NCBI RefSeq assembly: GCF_900096905.1
Contig: NZ_FMYI01000004.1
Location: forward strand, 124,001-188,000
Source of the DNA: Pelagirhabdus alkalitolerans
Lineage (GTDB): Bacteria; Bacillota; Bacilli; Bacillales; Amphibacillaceae
Direction of reading: 5' to 3'
DNA length: 64,000 bases
This document shows positions 27,119 to 34,686 of the stretch, one piece after another (positions within the stretch are counted from its first letter, which is position 1; each line of letters starts with the position of its first letter). The position numbers and the translations under genes are program-made. The notes beneath the pieces were generated by a model. It did not search any database, had not been told where the DNA came from, and worked only from the letters and a program-made list of their open reading frames with translations.

Positions 27119-28237
27119 CTAAATAAGTTTATACTCTTCTAATTCTTTAACTAGCGCATCTCGATTTTGATGAACAAATGTTAAGTGACCTAGTTTTCGT
27201 TTAGGTTTTATCTCATCCTTACCGTATAGATGCAAGTGCGCTTTTTCTAGTTGACTGACATCATTTATATATTTATTTAAGTTGTCCCCTAATAAATTAA
27301 CCATTACCGCACCACCATGGAACCAAATCGGTAATAACGGAAGCCCGCAAATCGCTCGAATATGTTGTTCAAATTGAGACACGCTGCATGCTTCGATCGT
27401 ATAGTGTCCTGAATTATGTGGTCGTGGTGCTAATTCATTAACAAAAATATCTTCACCTTTTACAAACAACTCAAGTGTAAATGTACCGACAACGTCAATC
27501 TCATCAGCAATCTCTTTCGCTGCTTCTTTTGCTTTTGTTTCGACAGTACTTGAGATGTTTGCAGGTACAGTTGTCGTATGTAATACATGGTCTCGATGAA
27601 CATTTTCACCAATTGGGAAATACGCTATTTCACCCGTTCGGTTTCGCGTAAATACAACGGATATTTCAAGATCAAACTGGACAAATGCTTCATAGATCAA
27701 GCGCTGATTCGAATCGAGCAGTGCACTTGCTTCATTTAAATCGGCTTCTGAATGAAGCATCACTTGGCCTTTGCCATCGTATCCACCACGACATGTTTTC
27801 AAAACGCCAGGATAACCGATCGATTGAACCGCTCTATCCAGTTGTTCTTTCGTTTGAACAATTTGAAATGGTGCTACTGGTTGATTCGAATCAACCATCG
27901 CCTGTTTTTCTTTTTCACGGTCTTGTGTCACTTCCAATGACCTAGCACCTTGTGGCAGTAGTCCCATTTTTTCAAGATAGGTTGCCGCTTCTAAATCAAC
28001 ATTTTCAAATTCATACGTCACAACATCGCAACGCTCGGCTAATTGTTTGACCGCTTTTAAATCATCATAAGCTGCCACAATTTGATCATCTGCAAGTTGA
28101 GCAGCCGGAGCATTAGGTGTTGGGTCAAGCACAATCAAGCGATACCCCATATGACGTGCTGTTGTTGCCATCATTCGACCAAGCTGACCACCACCGATAA
28201 TTCCGATTGTTTGTCCCCACCAATTACTGGTTGTCAA
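27119..28237 (-). CDS. purK: 5-(carboxyamino)imidazole ribonucleotide synthase
   Basis: Biotin-independent N5-CAIR synthase of the ATP-grasp family. It has 372 residues. N-terminal motif IGIIGGGQLGRM; later motifs include KTCRGGYDGKGQ and ELAPRPHNSGHYT. It starts with TTG (28237) inside the purE end, 14-base overlap, with GAGGG upstream. It pairs with class I PurE. Confidence 0.97.
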   Translation of the reverse strand: MTTSNWWGQTIGIIGGGQLGRMMATTARHMGYRLIVLDPTPNAPAAQLADDQIVAAYDDLKAVKQLAERCDVVTYEFENVDLEAATYLEKMGLLPQGARSLEVTQDREKEKQAMVDSNQPVAPFQIVQTKEQLDRAVQSIGYPGVLKTCRGGYDGKGQVMLHSEADLNEASALLDSNQRLIYEAFVQFDLEISVVFTRNRTGEIAYFPIGENVHRDHVLHTTTVPANISSTVETKAKEAAKEIADEIDVVGTFTLELFVKGEDIFVNELAPRPHNSGHYTIEACSVSQFEQHIRAICGLPLLPIWFHGGAVMVNLLGDNLNKYINDVSQLEKAHLHLYGKDEIKPKRKLGHLTFVHQNRDALVKELEEYKLI

Positions 28238-28715
28238 GTTGATCCCTCATTTCTGATACTTTTTCTTTCATATTTATTTGATGTTGCGTGAGACGCTCAG
28301 CTAATGTTTCATCTTCGGTTGCTAGAATTTGGGTTGCTAATAATCCAGCATTTTGTGCCCCTGCTTTACCAATTGCTACTGTGGCAACTGGAACACCTGC
28401 TGGCATCTGAACAATCGAGAGCAATGAATCAAGTCCATCAAGTGCTTTGGATTGAATTGGAACACCGATCACAGGAAGGGTTGTTTTACTTGCGACCATT
28501 CCAGGTAAATGTGCTGCACCACCAGCTCCAGCGATAATCACTTTTAGCCCTCTTGACCTTGCCGATTCTGCATATTCAAACATGTCTTCAGGTGTGCGGT
28601 GAGCAGAAATCACTTCTTTCTCATAAGCAACACCTAAGTCATCTAAACGATTTGTGCATTCTTTCATTGTCTCCCAATCTGAAAGACTACCCATGATTAC
28701 ACCAACTACTGCCAT
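28224..28715 (-). CDS. purE: N5-CAIR mutase
   Basis: First gene of the purine operon; rearranges N5-CAIR to CAIR. It has 163 residues, class I, with the motifs IMGSLSDW, ISAHRTPE and AGAGGAAHLPGM. The ATG follows GGGGGGA. Expression is governed by the riboswitch at 28760-29000 and the PurBoxes at 29067-29111. Confidence 0.98.
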   Translation of the reverse strand: MAVVGVIMGSLSDWETMKECTNRLDDLGVAYEKEVISAHRTPEDMFEYAESARSRGLKVIIAGAGGAAHLPGMVASKTTLPVIGVPIQSKALDGLDSLLSIVQMPAGVPVATVAIGKAGAQNAGLLATQILATEDETLAERLTQHQINMKEKVSEMRDQLDNQ

Positions 28716-28759
28716 TTTTAAATCCCCCCGCTTCTATTCAATTCTTTAAAAATAAAAAT

Positions 28760-28803
28760 GCCTATCCATTTCTCCCATGTTATATGAGAGAAGATGAATA
28801 GGC
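28760..28803 (-). terminator. Riboswitch-controlled terminator of the pur operon
   Basis: The hairpin GCCTATCCATTTCTCCCAT with its partner is followed on the minus strand by a T-rich run (28749-28759). Its 5' arm contains TTCATCTTCTCTCAT (plus coordinates 28784-28798), which can pair over 15 bases (one G-U) with ATGAGGGAAGATGAA at 28926-28940, the 3' side of the aptamer P1 stem. Confidence 0.88.
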
Positions 28804-28925
28804 GTTTTACATAAACGAATATACTTTTTGAATAATACCGTGCCCAAACACGCATATTCATATCCCGGTCAAACTTACCCATTTAATATCTCATTAAAAA
28901 GGAATTATTTTGATCGGTTGAATGG

Positions 28926-29000
28926 TTCATCTTCCCTCATAGTCCATCATTTACGGCGACGGGTAGAAACTTTTGAGCCTTATTCTCAAATTATATGAGG
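28926..29000 (-). promoter_or_regulatory. Purine (guanine-type) riboswitch aptamer, purE
   Basis: The minus strand carries the purine aptamer core CTCATATAAT...GTTTCTACC...GCCGTAAAT...GGACTATGAG. J2/3 (TTTCTA), loop L3 (CCGTAAAT) and J3/1 (ACT) are canonical. The specificity base equivalent to C74 is C, indicating guanine/hypoxanthine rather than adenine. Ligand binding forms P1, which hides the antiterminator strand and lets the terminator at 28760 form. Confidence 0.95.
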
Positions 29001-29035
29001 TTAATTATATTATTTAATTGGTAGATTGCGTGTTA

Positions 29036-29064
29036 AGCATAACAGAAGCCTTTAGCTTAGTCAA
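29036..29064 (-). promoter_or_regulatory. Sigma-A promoter of the pur operon
   Basis: On the minus strand TTGACT is separated from TATGCT by 17 bases. The start point falls about 25-30 bases before the aptamer. Confidence 0.85.
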
Positions 29065-29066
29065 CT

Positions 29067-29111
29067 AAATTCGAACGTTATTCGCAACATTATACTTAAC
29101 GTTCGTCTTTT
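29067..29111. promoter_or_regulatory. Inverted PurBox pair (PurR operator), pur operon
   Basis: Box 1 AATTCGAACGTT (29068-29079, plus) and box 2 AAGACGAACGTT (29098-29109, minus) match the PurR consensus AWWWCGAACWWT. They are inverted and about 17 bases apart when the boxes are taken as 14-mers. They lie just upstream of the -35 box; box 2 overlaps the end of the NETI gene. Confidence 0.8.
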
Positions 29112-29347
29112 CGTTTGATTGCATCAAAATATATAACGCGATCGACGGGCTCATATGCCTTTTGATCGTTAGAGCCTGTCTCTTTAAATATAGGCTTCTC
29201 AGTACGTCTAACCGGTTGATAACCTAGTTTTTCGATCCGTTCTAGACAAGCTTCAATCGTTTCGTTTGTCTCCACTTGGAACCGCTGCTTGTTCTTCTTG
29301 TTCTGTTTGTTGTTCTTGTTGTTCTGCTTGTTCTTCTGATTCGACAC
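29096..29347 (-). CDS. yebG: NETI motif-containing protein (YebG-like)
   Basis: An 83-residue small protein with the family motif VETNETIEACL and RTEKPIF, normally encoded just upstream of purE in Bacillus, as here. The N-terminus is an unusual run of Lys, Asn and Gln. It starts with GTG at 29347 inside the DUF2179 gene, a 95-base overlap in another frame; AGGAAGG lies about 14 bases upstream, rather far. A later start would drop the basic extension. Its function is unknown. Confidence 0.85.
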   Translation of the reverse strand: MSNQKNKQNNKNNKQNKKNKQRFQVETNETIEACLERIEKLGYQPVRRTEKPIFKETGSNDQKAYEPVDRVIYFDAIKRKDER

Positions 29348-29888
29348 TTTGTTTAATCTTTCCCTTCCTCACTTGTTTCACCCAGAAACCGCCATTAATT
29401 TGTTTCGGTTCATATGAAATAATGAATGCTTTTTCATCAATCTGTTTAATCGTTTCATATAAATGGAGCTCATATTTTCTTGGCGTTAGGATCTGCATGG
29501 ATAAACGATCACCCTCCATACCATATGCATACCAACTTGTGACGCCATAACCTTTTTCACGCAATTGCTGTGTAAAATTAATTTCCGGATCGGAAGAGAT
29601 CACATTGACTGTAATATAACCCAGTGCCAACCGTTCCTCAATTTTGGATCCTATAATAACACCTAAGCCATAACCAATACCGTAAGCAAGTAAGTTCTCA
29701 ATTTGATCTAAGTTATCTAATACAAGCCCTAAACCTAACACGTAAATCATAATTTCAAGTGTTCCAATTACTGCCGCAATATACTTTTGACCTTTCAATG
29801 TTAAAATGACACGAATTGTAGAAAATGAGACATAAATAATATTGATCACTAAAATAATACTAACCATCATAATGGCACTATCTAACAT
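29253..29888 (-). CDS. yebE: DUF2179/UPF0316 membrane protein (YebE-like)
   Basis: A 211-residue membrane protein. Three hydrophobic segments occupy roughly residues 5-95, followed by a cytoplasmic DUF2179 domain (GYGVTSWYAYGMEGDRLSM). The C-terminal tail is low-complexity Gln/Glu (around residues 180-205). This tail is the region overlapping the NETI gene. The ATG at 29888 follows TAGGAGG and is preferred over an upstream in-frame ATG. The role is unknown; in B. subtilis the two neighbour purE in the same order. Confidence 0.88.
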   Translation of the reverse strand: MLDSAIMMVSIILVINIIYVSFSTIRVILTLKGQKYIAAVIGTLEIMIYVLGLGLVLDNLDQIENLLAYGIGYGLGVIIGSKIEERLALGYITVNVISSDPEINFTQQLREKGYGVTSWYAYGMEGDRLSMQILTPRKYELHLYETIKQIDEKAFIISYEPKQINGGFWVKQVRKGKIKQSVESEEQAEQQEQQTEQEEQAAVPSGDKRND

Positions 29889-29978
29889 TACAAAACCTCC
29901 TACGGTTATTGTATAATACCCATTCATCTTTTTCTAATGAACCATACTATCAACTTTTGAATAGATTAACAATAGGTT

Positions 29979-30305
29979 ATGTATGAGGAGGTGTCTAATA
30001 TTCGAAAAGAGAAGAAAAAATATCACTTGTTATCAACTCAACTTCACGATAAGGCTAAACACATGACGTGTTATTTATTTATTCCAAACATTATTAATGA
30101 AGAAACAATCAAAGTTTATGCAAAAGATCAACAACTCTTTGTAATAGGTGAAATTAAAACATCCTCAAACTTAGACGATCAACCCTCGGTTAAAGAAGCA
30201 TTTGAATTAACTTTTGAGCTTCCCATTAAAGTTGAGTCACACGTTATTTCAGTCGATACGTTACAAGATGGATTGAAAGTACAAATAGAGGAGAAAAAGT
30301 GGTAA
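29979..30305 (+). CDS. Hsp20/alpha-crystallin-like small protein
   Basis: A 108-residue hypothetical protein. The central and C-terminal part (CYLFIPNIINEETIKVYAKD, then FELTFELPIKV...DGLKVQIEEKKW) has the strand pattern of an Hsp20/CS domain, but the identity is weak. The start is problematic. The ATG at 29979 has no good binding site, while a perfect AGGAGGTG (29986-29993) lies inside the frame six bases before an ATT codon at 30000, so the true product may begin there. It stands alone between two minus-strand units, with a hairpin after it. Confidence 0.6.
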   Translation: MYEEVSNIRKEKKKYHLLSTQLHDKAKHMTCYLFIPNIINEETIKVYAKDQQLFVIGEIKTSSNLDDQPSVKEAFELTFELPIKVESHVISVDTLQDGLKVQIEEKKW

Positions 30306-30310
30306 AAAAA

Positions 30311-30337
30311 TACGTGTCTACAGCGATCATAGACACG
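30311..30337. terminator. Terminator between the Hsp20-like gene and pbuG
   Basis: The 8-bp stem CGTGTCTA/TAGACACG has seven T following on the minus strand, serving pbuG; the plus-strand tail is only weakly T-rich. Confidence 0.75.
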
Positions 30338-30351
30338 CATTTTATAATCAT

Positions 30352-31659
30352 TTACTCTGCTAGGAAAACGAGATAAAGAACAAATATGATTGATAACACC
30401 CACATTAATGGATGAATCTCTTTTCCTTTCCCTTTTGCCGTCATCGTAATCGGATAGAAGGTAAAACCTACCGCAATACCTGTTGCAATACTATAAGCAA
30501 GAGGCATAATGATAATGGTTAAAAAGGCTGGTACAGCAATTTCGAACTTATCCCACTCAATCTCTTTTAATGTCGTTGCCATCATAATCCCGACAATAAT
30601 AAGTGCTGGCGCTGTAACAGCAGACGTAACAACATCTAAAAGTGGTGAGAATAATAGTGCCAATATGAAAAATCCTGCAGTAAATACAGATGTAAGCCCT
30701 GAACGACCACCAGCCCCAACACCTGTTGCTGACTCTACATACGAAGTCGTTGTTGATGTACCTAACGCTGCACCGGCAACTGTTGCTGTTGAGTCAGCAA
30801 GTAGTGCACGACCTGCACGTGGTAGTTTACCCTCTTTCATTAGACCTGCTTTTTCTGCTACCGCTACAAGCGTACCTGCTGTGTCAAAGAAATCAACAAA
30901 TAGGAATGTCAACACAACACCAACCATTTGAATCGTAAATAGTTCATCTAAATTCATGAATGCTTGACCGAATGTCGGTGCAAGACTTGGCACTTCACCA
31001 ACAATCGCATTCGGTAAGTCAATTTGACCAACCACAATCCCTGCAATAGCTGTGATGACCATACCATAAAAGACACCACCACTAACATTTAGTGTAATTA
31101 AAATAACTGTGACGAAAAGACCAAATGTCGCAAGCGCTGTTGGGCCATGTGTGAAATCACCTAGCGCTACTAATGTTGCATCATAACCGACAATAATACC
31201 TGAATTTTGGAACCCTAAAAAAGCAATGAATAAGCCAATACCCGCACCAACTGCTAACTTTAATGTTGAGGGAATCGTATTAATGATTTTTTCACGTACG
31301 CCTGTTAATGTTAAAATAAGAAATATAATACCTGAAACTAAAACACTGCTTAAAGCCGTTTCCCACGGAATACCATACCCTAAGACAACTGTGTAAGCGA
31401 AAAATGCATTTAACCCCATACCCGGAGCAAGCGCAATCGGATACTTCGCGTATAGCCCCATCACTAATGTACCAATGGCAGCTGAAAGTGCAGTCGCTGT
31501 GAAAATTGCACCTGGATCCATTCCTGTGGCACCATCTGCAGCCAATGTCTGCGGGTTAACAAATAAAATATAAGCCATCGATAAAAACGTCGTTAGGCCT
31601 GCCATAAACTCTGTTCGGACGTTTGTCCCCAATCGATCTAATTCAAAAAATTCCTTCAT
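30352..31659 (-). CDS. pbuG: Guanine/hypoxanthine permease (NCS2, AzgA/PbuG type)
   Basis: Purine base:proton symporter of 435 residues with about 12-14 membrane segments. It is very close in pattern to B. subtilis PbuG: FFELDRLGTNVRTEF start, GLTTFLSMAYILFVNP, FVDFFDTAGTLVAVA, GTSTTTSYVESATGV, and an HPLMW C-terminal region. The ATG at 31659 (with AGGGAAGAG) is preferred to one six codons upstream. It is transcribed alone, from its own promoter, PurBoxes and riboswitch, so uptake is shut off when guanine is plentiful. Confidence 0.95.
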   Translation of the reverse strand: MKEFFELDRLGTNVRTEFMAGLTTFLSMAYILFVNPQTLAADGATGMDPGAIFTATALSAAIGTLVMGLYAKYPIALAPGMGLNAFFAYTVVLGYGIPWETALSSVLVSGIIFLILTLTGVREKIINTIPSTLKLAVGAGIGLFIAFLGFQNSGIIVGYDATLVALGDFTHGPTALATFGLFVTVILITLNVSGGVFYGMVITAIAGIVVGQIDLPNAIVGEVPSLAPTFGQAFMNLDELFTIQMVGVVLTFLFVDFFDTAGTLVAVAEKAGLMKEGKLPRAGRALLADSTATVAGAALGTSTTTSYVESATGVGAGGRSGLTSVFTAGFFILALLFSPLLDVVTSAVTAPALIIVGIMMATTLKEIEWDKFEIAVPAFLTIIIMPLAYSIATGIAVGFTFYPITMTAKGKGKEIHPLMWVLSIIFVLYLVFLAE

Positions 31660-31727
31660 TTTCTCTCTTCCCTTCATTTAACTCGTCGTTAAACCTTAGC
31701 CAGAATGTCGCATCCCCCTCATGCGAC

Positions 31728-31764
31728 AAAAGAGCTCTTGATTTCATATAATCAAGAGCTCTTT
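31728..31764 (-). terminator. Leader terminator of pbuG
   Basis: A perfect 14-bp stem AAAGAGCTCTTGAT/ATCAAGAGCTCTTT is followed on the minus strand by TTTT. It lies between the aptamer and pbuG, as expected for a riboswitch expression platform. A second small perfect hairpin (GTCGCAT/ATGCGAC, 31708-31727) follows it. Confidence 0.8.
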
Positions 31765-31827
31765 AGCTAACCAGAAGAAAAGATCCATATACCAAAGCGA
31801 GGTACACGTATCCCTTACTTTATCTTC

Positions 31828-31902
31828 TGCGTAGACAGACCATTTACGGTGGTCGGTAGAAACTCTAGAGCCATATTCTCAAGATTATACGACGAATATT
31901 TA
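31828..31902 (-). promoter_or_regulatory. Purine (guanine-type) riboswitch aptamer, pbuG
   Basis: The minus strand carries CGTATAATCTTGAGA...GTTTCTACC...ACCGTAAAT...GTCTACG, matching the purine aptamer core with canonical J2/3 and L3. The C74 equivalent is C (guanine class). Two oddities: J3/1 reads TCT instead of ACT, and P1 has only three uninterrupted pairs (CGT/ACG) before mismatches. Confidence 0.9.
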
Positions 31903-31924
31903 GTTTAGTTTTAATACATGATTT

Positions 31925-31953
31925 ATCATACTAGGGAAAAATAGAAACGTCAA
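31925..31953 (-). promoter_or_regulatory. Sigma-A promoter of pbuG
   Basis: On the minus strand TTGACG and TATGAT are separated by 17 bases, ahead of the aptamer. Confidence 0.85.
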
Positions 31954-31958
31954 CACCT

Positions 31959-32003
31959 AAAAACGAATATTATTGAAATATTTCATTCCAACGTTCGTTA
32001 AAT
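31959..32003. promoter_or_regulatory. Inverted PurBox pair, pbuG
   Basis: Box 1 AAAACGAATATT (plus, CGAA at 31964) differs from consensus by CGAAT for CGAAC. Box 2 is TTAACGAACGTT on the minus strand (TTCG at 31994). The core-to-core offset is 30 bases, identical to the pair before purE. Confidence 0.7.
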
Positions 32004-32091
32004 AACCTCTTTAATAACTTAATTGTTTTGAATGTTCACTCTTGTGACGTGTTTGTTCACATATATTTAGGTGTCCTTTCGCAATTTTTTG

Positions 32092-32127
32092 CAAAATGGT
32101 TTAAAATTTTTATAAAAGTGGTAGAAT
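32092..32127 (+). promoter_or_regulatory. Candidate promoter of the PTS gene
   Basis: TAGAAT (32122-32127) is preceded at about 16-17 bases by TTTAAA-like sequence. AGCAAACGTTTTAA just downstream resembles a CcpA cre site with two end mismatches; this is weak. Confidence 0.4.
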
Positions 32128-32133
32128 ATATTG

Positions 32134-32216
32134 AGCAAACGTTTTAATAGGGGTGTACTAGTGAATCGAGGGCTATTCATTTTGCACCCTACTCGTAAGA
32201 CGTCTAACGTTTGTGC
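32134..32216 (+). promoter_or_regulatory. Structured 5' leader of the PTS EIICB gene
   Basis: Outer arms CAAACGTT (32136-32143) and AACGTTTG (32206-32213) enclose an inner stem GGGTG/CACCC (32151/32185) and GTGAAT/ATTCAT (32161/32175). The outer arm is followed by a U-rich stretch, so the whole could form a terminator-like or antiterminator target. It does not match the GlcT antiterminator target sequence I know. Confidence 0.45.
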
Positions 32217-32252
32217 TTTTATTTACTATAATTTTTTTGGGGGGTTTTATAA

Positions 32253-33875
32253 ATGAAAGATAAGGTAATGGAGACACTCCAAAACCTTGGTCGAACATTT
32301 ATGTTACCAATTGCCTTACTACCGGCAGCCGGTATTATGTTGGGCTTTGGTGCGTCTCTTACAGGTGACGCATTTGTTGATCTTTATGGTTTAGAAAACG
32401 TTCTTGGTGATGGCACGCTTTTAAATGGTATACTATCCGTTTTTGCTGATGCCGGGGATGTCGTATTTGGTAATTTACCTTTACTATTTGCTATTGCAGT
32501 TGGTTTAGGTATGGCACGAGCATCTAAAGAGGTTGCGGCTCTTTCAGCTGCTGTTGGTTATTTACTTATGTACGCTGGTATGACAAGTGCTATTGAAAAC
32601 TTCGGTGATATTGAAGAACTTCAAGAAACCGCAGGACTTGTTGGCTCCGTACTAGGTTTTGAAGAAACACTAAACATGGGTGTGTTTGGTGGTATTATTA
32701 TCGGTCTTATTGTTGCATACTTACACAATCGCTTTTATAGAATTGAATTACCTGATTGGCTATCATTCTTCTCAGGTACTCGTTTCGTACCAATTATTTC
32801 AGCATTCGTTGGTGTTCTTGTTGGTATCTTAATGTCATTCTTATGGCCATTTGCCGGTTCAGCAATCGCTTGGTTAGGTGAAGCAGTTGCTGACTTAGGT
32901 TATGTTGGTACATTTATTTACGGTTTCGTTTACCGTGCGTTAATTCCATTGGGACTTCACCACGTCTTCTACTTACCATTCTGGCAAACCGCTCTTGGTG
33001 GTGTAGCAGAAGTTGGTGGACAAACAGTAGAGGGTGCGCAGAATATTTTATTCGCCCAATTATCTGCTGGTGAACCTATTGATCCTGAAGCCGCTCGATT
33101 CTTCTCGGGTATGTTCCCGTTCATGATCTTCGGTTTCCCTGCAGCTGCATTTGCAATGTATCAAGCAGCTAAAGAAGAGCGTAAAAAAGACGTTAAAGGT
33201 TTAATGATCTCTGCATCATTAACATCAATCTTTACTGGTATCACAGAACCCATTGAGTTCTCATTCCTATTCGCGTCTCCATTCTTATACTTTGGTGTAC
33301 ACGTTGTATTAGGTGCCTTCTCATTCGTGCTTATGCACATGCTTGAGGTCGGTGTTGGTTTAACCTTCTCTGGTGGTCTTATTGACTTTGTTCTATACGG
33401 TGTTCTACCAGGTCAAGGTATGACAAACTGGATTCCAGTCATTATTGTTGGTGTCATTTACGCGTTTGTTTATTACTTCGTGTTCCGCTTCTTCATCGCT
33501 AAATTTGACCTGAAAACACCAGGTCGTGAAGATGATACACAAGAATCTAAGCTTTATACGAAGAAAGACTATAAAGCTAAAAAAGCTCAAGAAAAATCTG
33601 GCGTAGATGAAATGTCTAAAGATATCGTTGATGGCCTTGGCGGTGTTGATAACTTAAACGACGTTAGTAACTGTGCAACGCGTTTACGTGTCAATGTCAA
33701 AGATGGCGAAGTTGTTAATGAAGGATTATTGAAATCAACGGGCGCTGCTGGTGTAACAGTCCGCGGTAATAACGTTCAAGTTATTTACGGACCTAAAGTA
33801 GCAAACATTAAATCAAATGTGGATGAATACATCCAAACACTTGATCAAGATTCTTCAGATTCTTCGAATTCGTAA
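32253..33875 (+). CDS. PTS transporter subunit EIICB, glucose/maltose superfamily
   Basis: Sugar phosphotransferase permease of 540 residues. The EIIC domain (about 1-420) has 8-10 membrane segments and the motif FTGITEPIEFSFLF. A linker TPGREDDTQESKLY leads to the EIIB domain (about 450-530) with phospho-Cys in SNCATRLRVNV. No EIIA domain is fused, so a separate EIIA is required. It resembles PtsG/NagE in the membrane part and MalP in the linker, and the substrate is not certain. The ATG follows a GGGGGG run. Its leader is structured and a strong terminator follows. Confidence 0.9.
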   Translation: MKDKVMETLQNLGRTFMLPIALLPAAGIMLGFGASLTGDAFVDLYGLENVLGDGTLLNGILSVFADAGDVVFGNLPLLFAIAVGLGMARASKEVAALSAAVGYLLMYAGMTSAIENFGDIEELQETAGLVGSVLGFEETLNMGVFGGIIIGLIVAYLHNRFYRIELPDWLSFFSGTRFVPIISAFVGVLVGILMSFLWPFAGSAIAWLGEAVADLGYVGTFIYGFVYRALIPLGLHHVFYLPFWQTALGGVAEVGGQTVEGAQNILFAQLSAGEPIDPEAARFFSGMFPFMIFGFPAAAFAMYQAAKEERKKDVKGLMISASLTSIFTGITEPIEFSFLFASPFLYFGVHVVLGAFSFVLMHMLEVGVGLTFSGGLIDFVLYGVLPGQGMTNWIPVIIVGVIYAFVYYFVFRFFIAKFDLKTPGREDDTQESKLYTKKDYKAKKAQEKSGVDEMSKDIVDGLGGVDNLNDVSNCATRLRVNVKDGEVVNEGLLKSTGAAGVTVRGNNVQVIYGPKVANIKSNVDEYIQTLDQDSSDSSNS

Positions 33876-33910
33876 GACATAATCATCATTAGCCCTCACT
33901 TATAAGAATC

Positions 33911-33946
33911 AAAAAACCGTCTGTTTACATAAACAGACGGTTTTTT
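33911..33946. terminator. Bidirectional terminator between PTS gene and maa
   Basis: The perfect stem AAAAAACCGTCTGTTT with its complement and T-runs on both strands serves converging genes. Confidence 0.95.
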
Positions 33947-33955
33947 ACGTTTAAA

Positions 33956-34513
33956 CTAAACTTCAATTTTTTTAATGATCTTTGCTGGATTACCACCGAC
34001 AACAACAGCATCCGGAACGTCTTTTGTAACAACAGCACTAGAAGCAATTACTACATCATTTCCAATTGTCACACCAGGATTAATAACAGCACTTCCCCCG
34101 ATCCAAACATTATCACCGATCTCAATCGGTTTAGCAAACTCATATCCAGAATTACGTTCAGTCGGATCCAGTGGATGGGTCGCTGTATAAATTTGAACCC
34201 CAGGCGCCAGCATACAGTTATCACCAATCTTCACGGGCGCGACATCTAATATGGTACAATCAAAATTAGCCATGAAATTTTCACCAACATGTATGTTATA
34301 GCCATAATCGAACCGAACATTAGGTTCCATTGACAAATGGTCACCTGTTGTCCCTAACATGTTCTTCAATAACTCAAGTCGTTTTTCTTTCTCGTCTGGT
34401 TTTGTATGGTTGTATTGATAAACTTGTTCTCTTATGAACTGGCGATCTTTCACTAATTCAGGATCACCCGGTGCATACATCTCACCGTTTATCATCTTTT
34501 CTTTTTCCGTCAT
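33956..34513 (-). CDS. maa: Maltose O-acetyltransferase-like sugar acetyltransferase
   Basis: Left-handed beta-helix acetyltransferase of 185 residues that transfers acetyl from acetyl-CoA to sugars such as maltose or glucose. An N-terminal Mac domain (EKEKMINGEMYAPGDPELV) precedes hexapeptide repeats, with catalytic His in TATHPLDPTERNSGYE and the ending VGGNPAKIIKKI. It closely resembles B. subtilis Maa. The ATG at 34513 fits the family; another at 34522 (MKIM) has an equally good binding site. It converges on the PTS gene. Confidence 0.9.
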   Translation of the reverse strand: MTEKEKMINGEMYAPGDPELVKDRQFIREQVYQYNHTKPDEKEKRLELLKNMLGTTGDHLSMEPNVRFDYGYNIHVGENFMANFDCTILDVAPVKIGDNCMLAPGVQIYTATHPLDPTERNSGYEFAKPIEIGDNVWIGGSAVINPGVTIGNDVVIASSAVVTKDVPDAVVVGGNPAKIIKKIEV

Positions 34514-34686
34514 GATTTTCATCCTCTCACCTCTTATTTGAACCTTTATTATATCGAACACTTTTGTTTACATAAAGCATAAGCTCATTTTCAATCATTC
34601 AAAATAGAATCGATTAAATTAAACACAAAAAGTCGGATGTTTAGTCCATGTATCATTTAAACTTATTCATATCAGGAGGTTAGTCG

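Noticed and set aside
30509..30931. A 140-codon plus-strand frame inside pbuG
   Set aside because: It is the antisense of a strongly conserved permease; its Ala/Thr/Ser-rich composition is that of a shadow frame, with no binding site.
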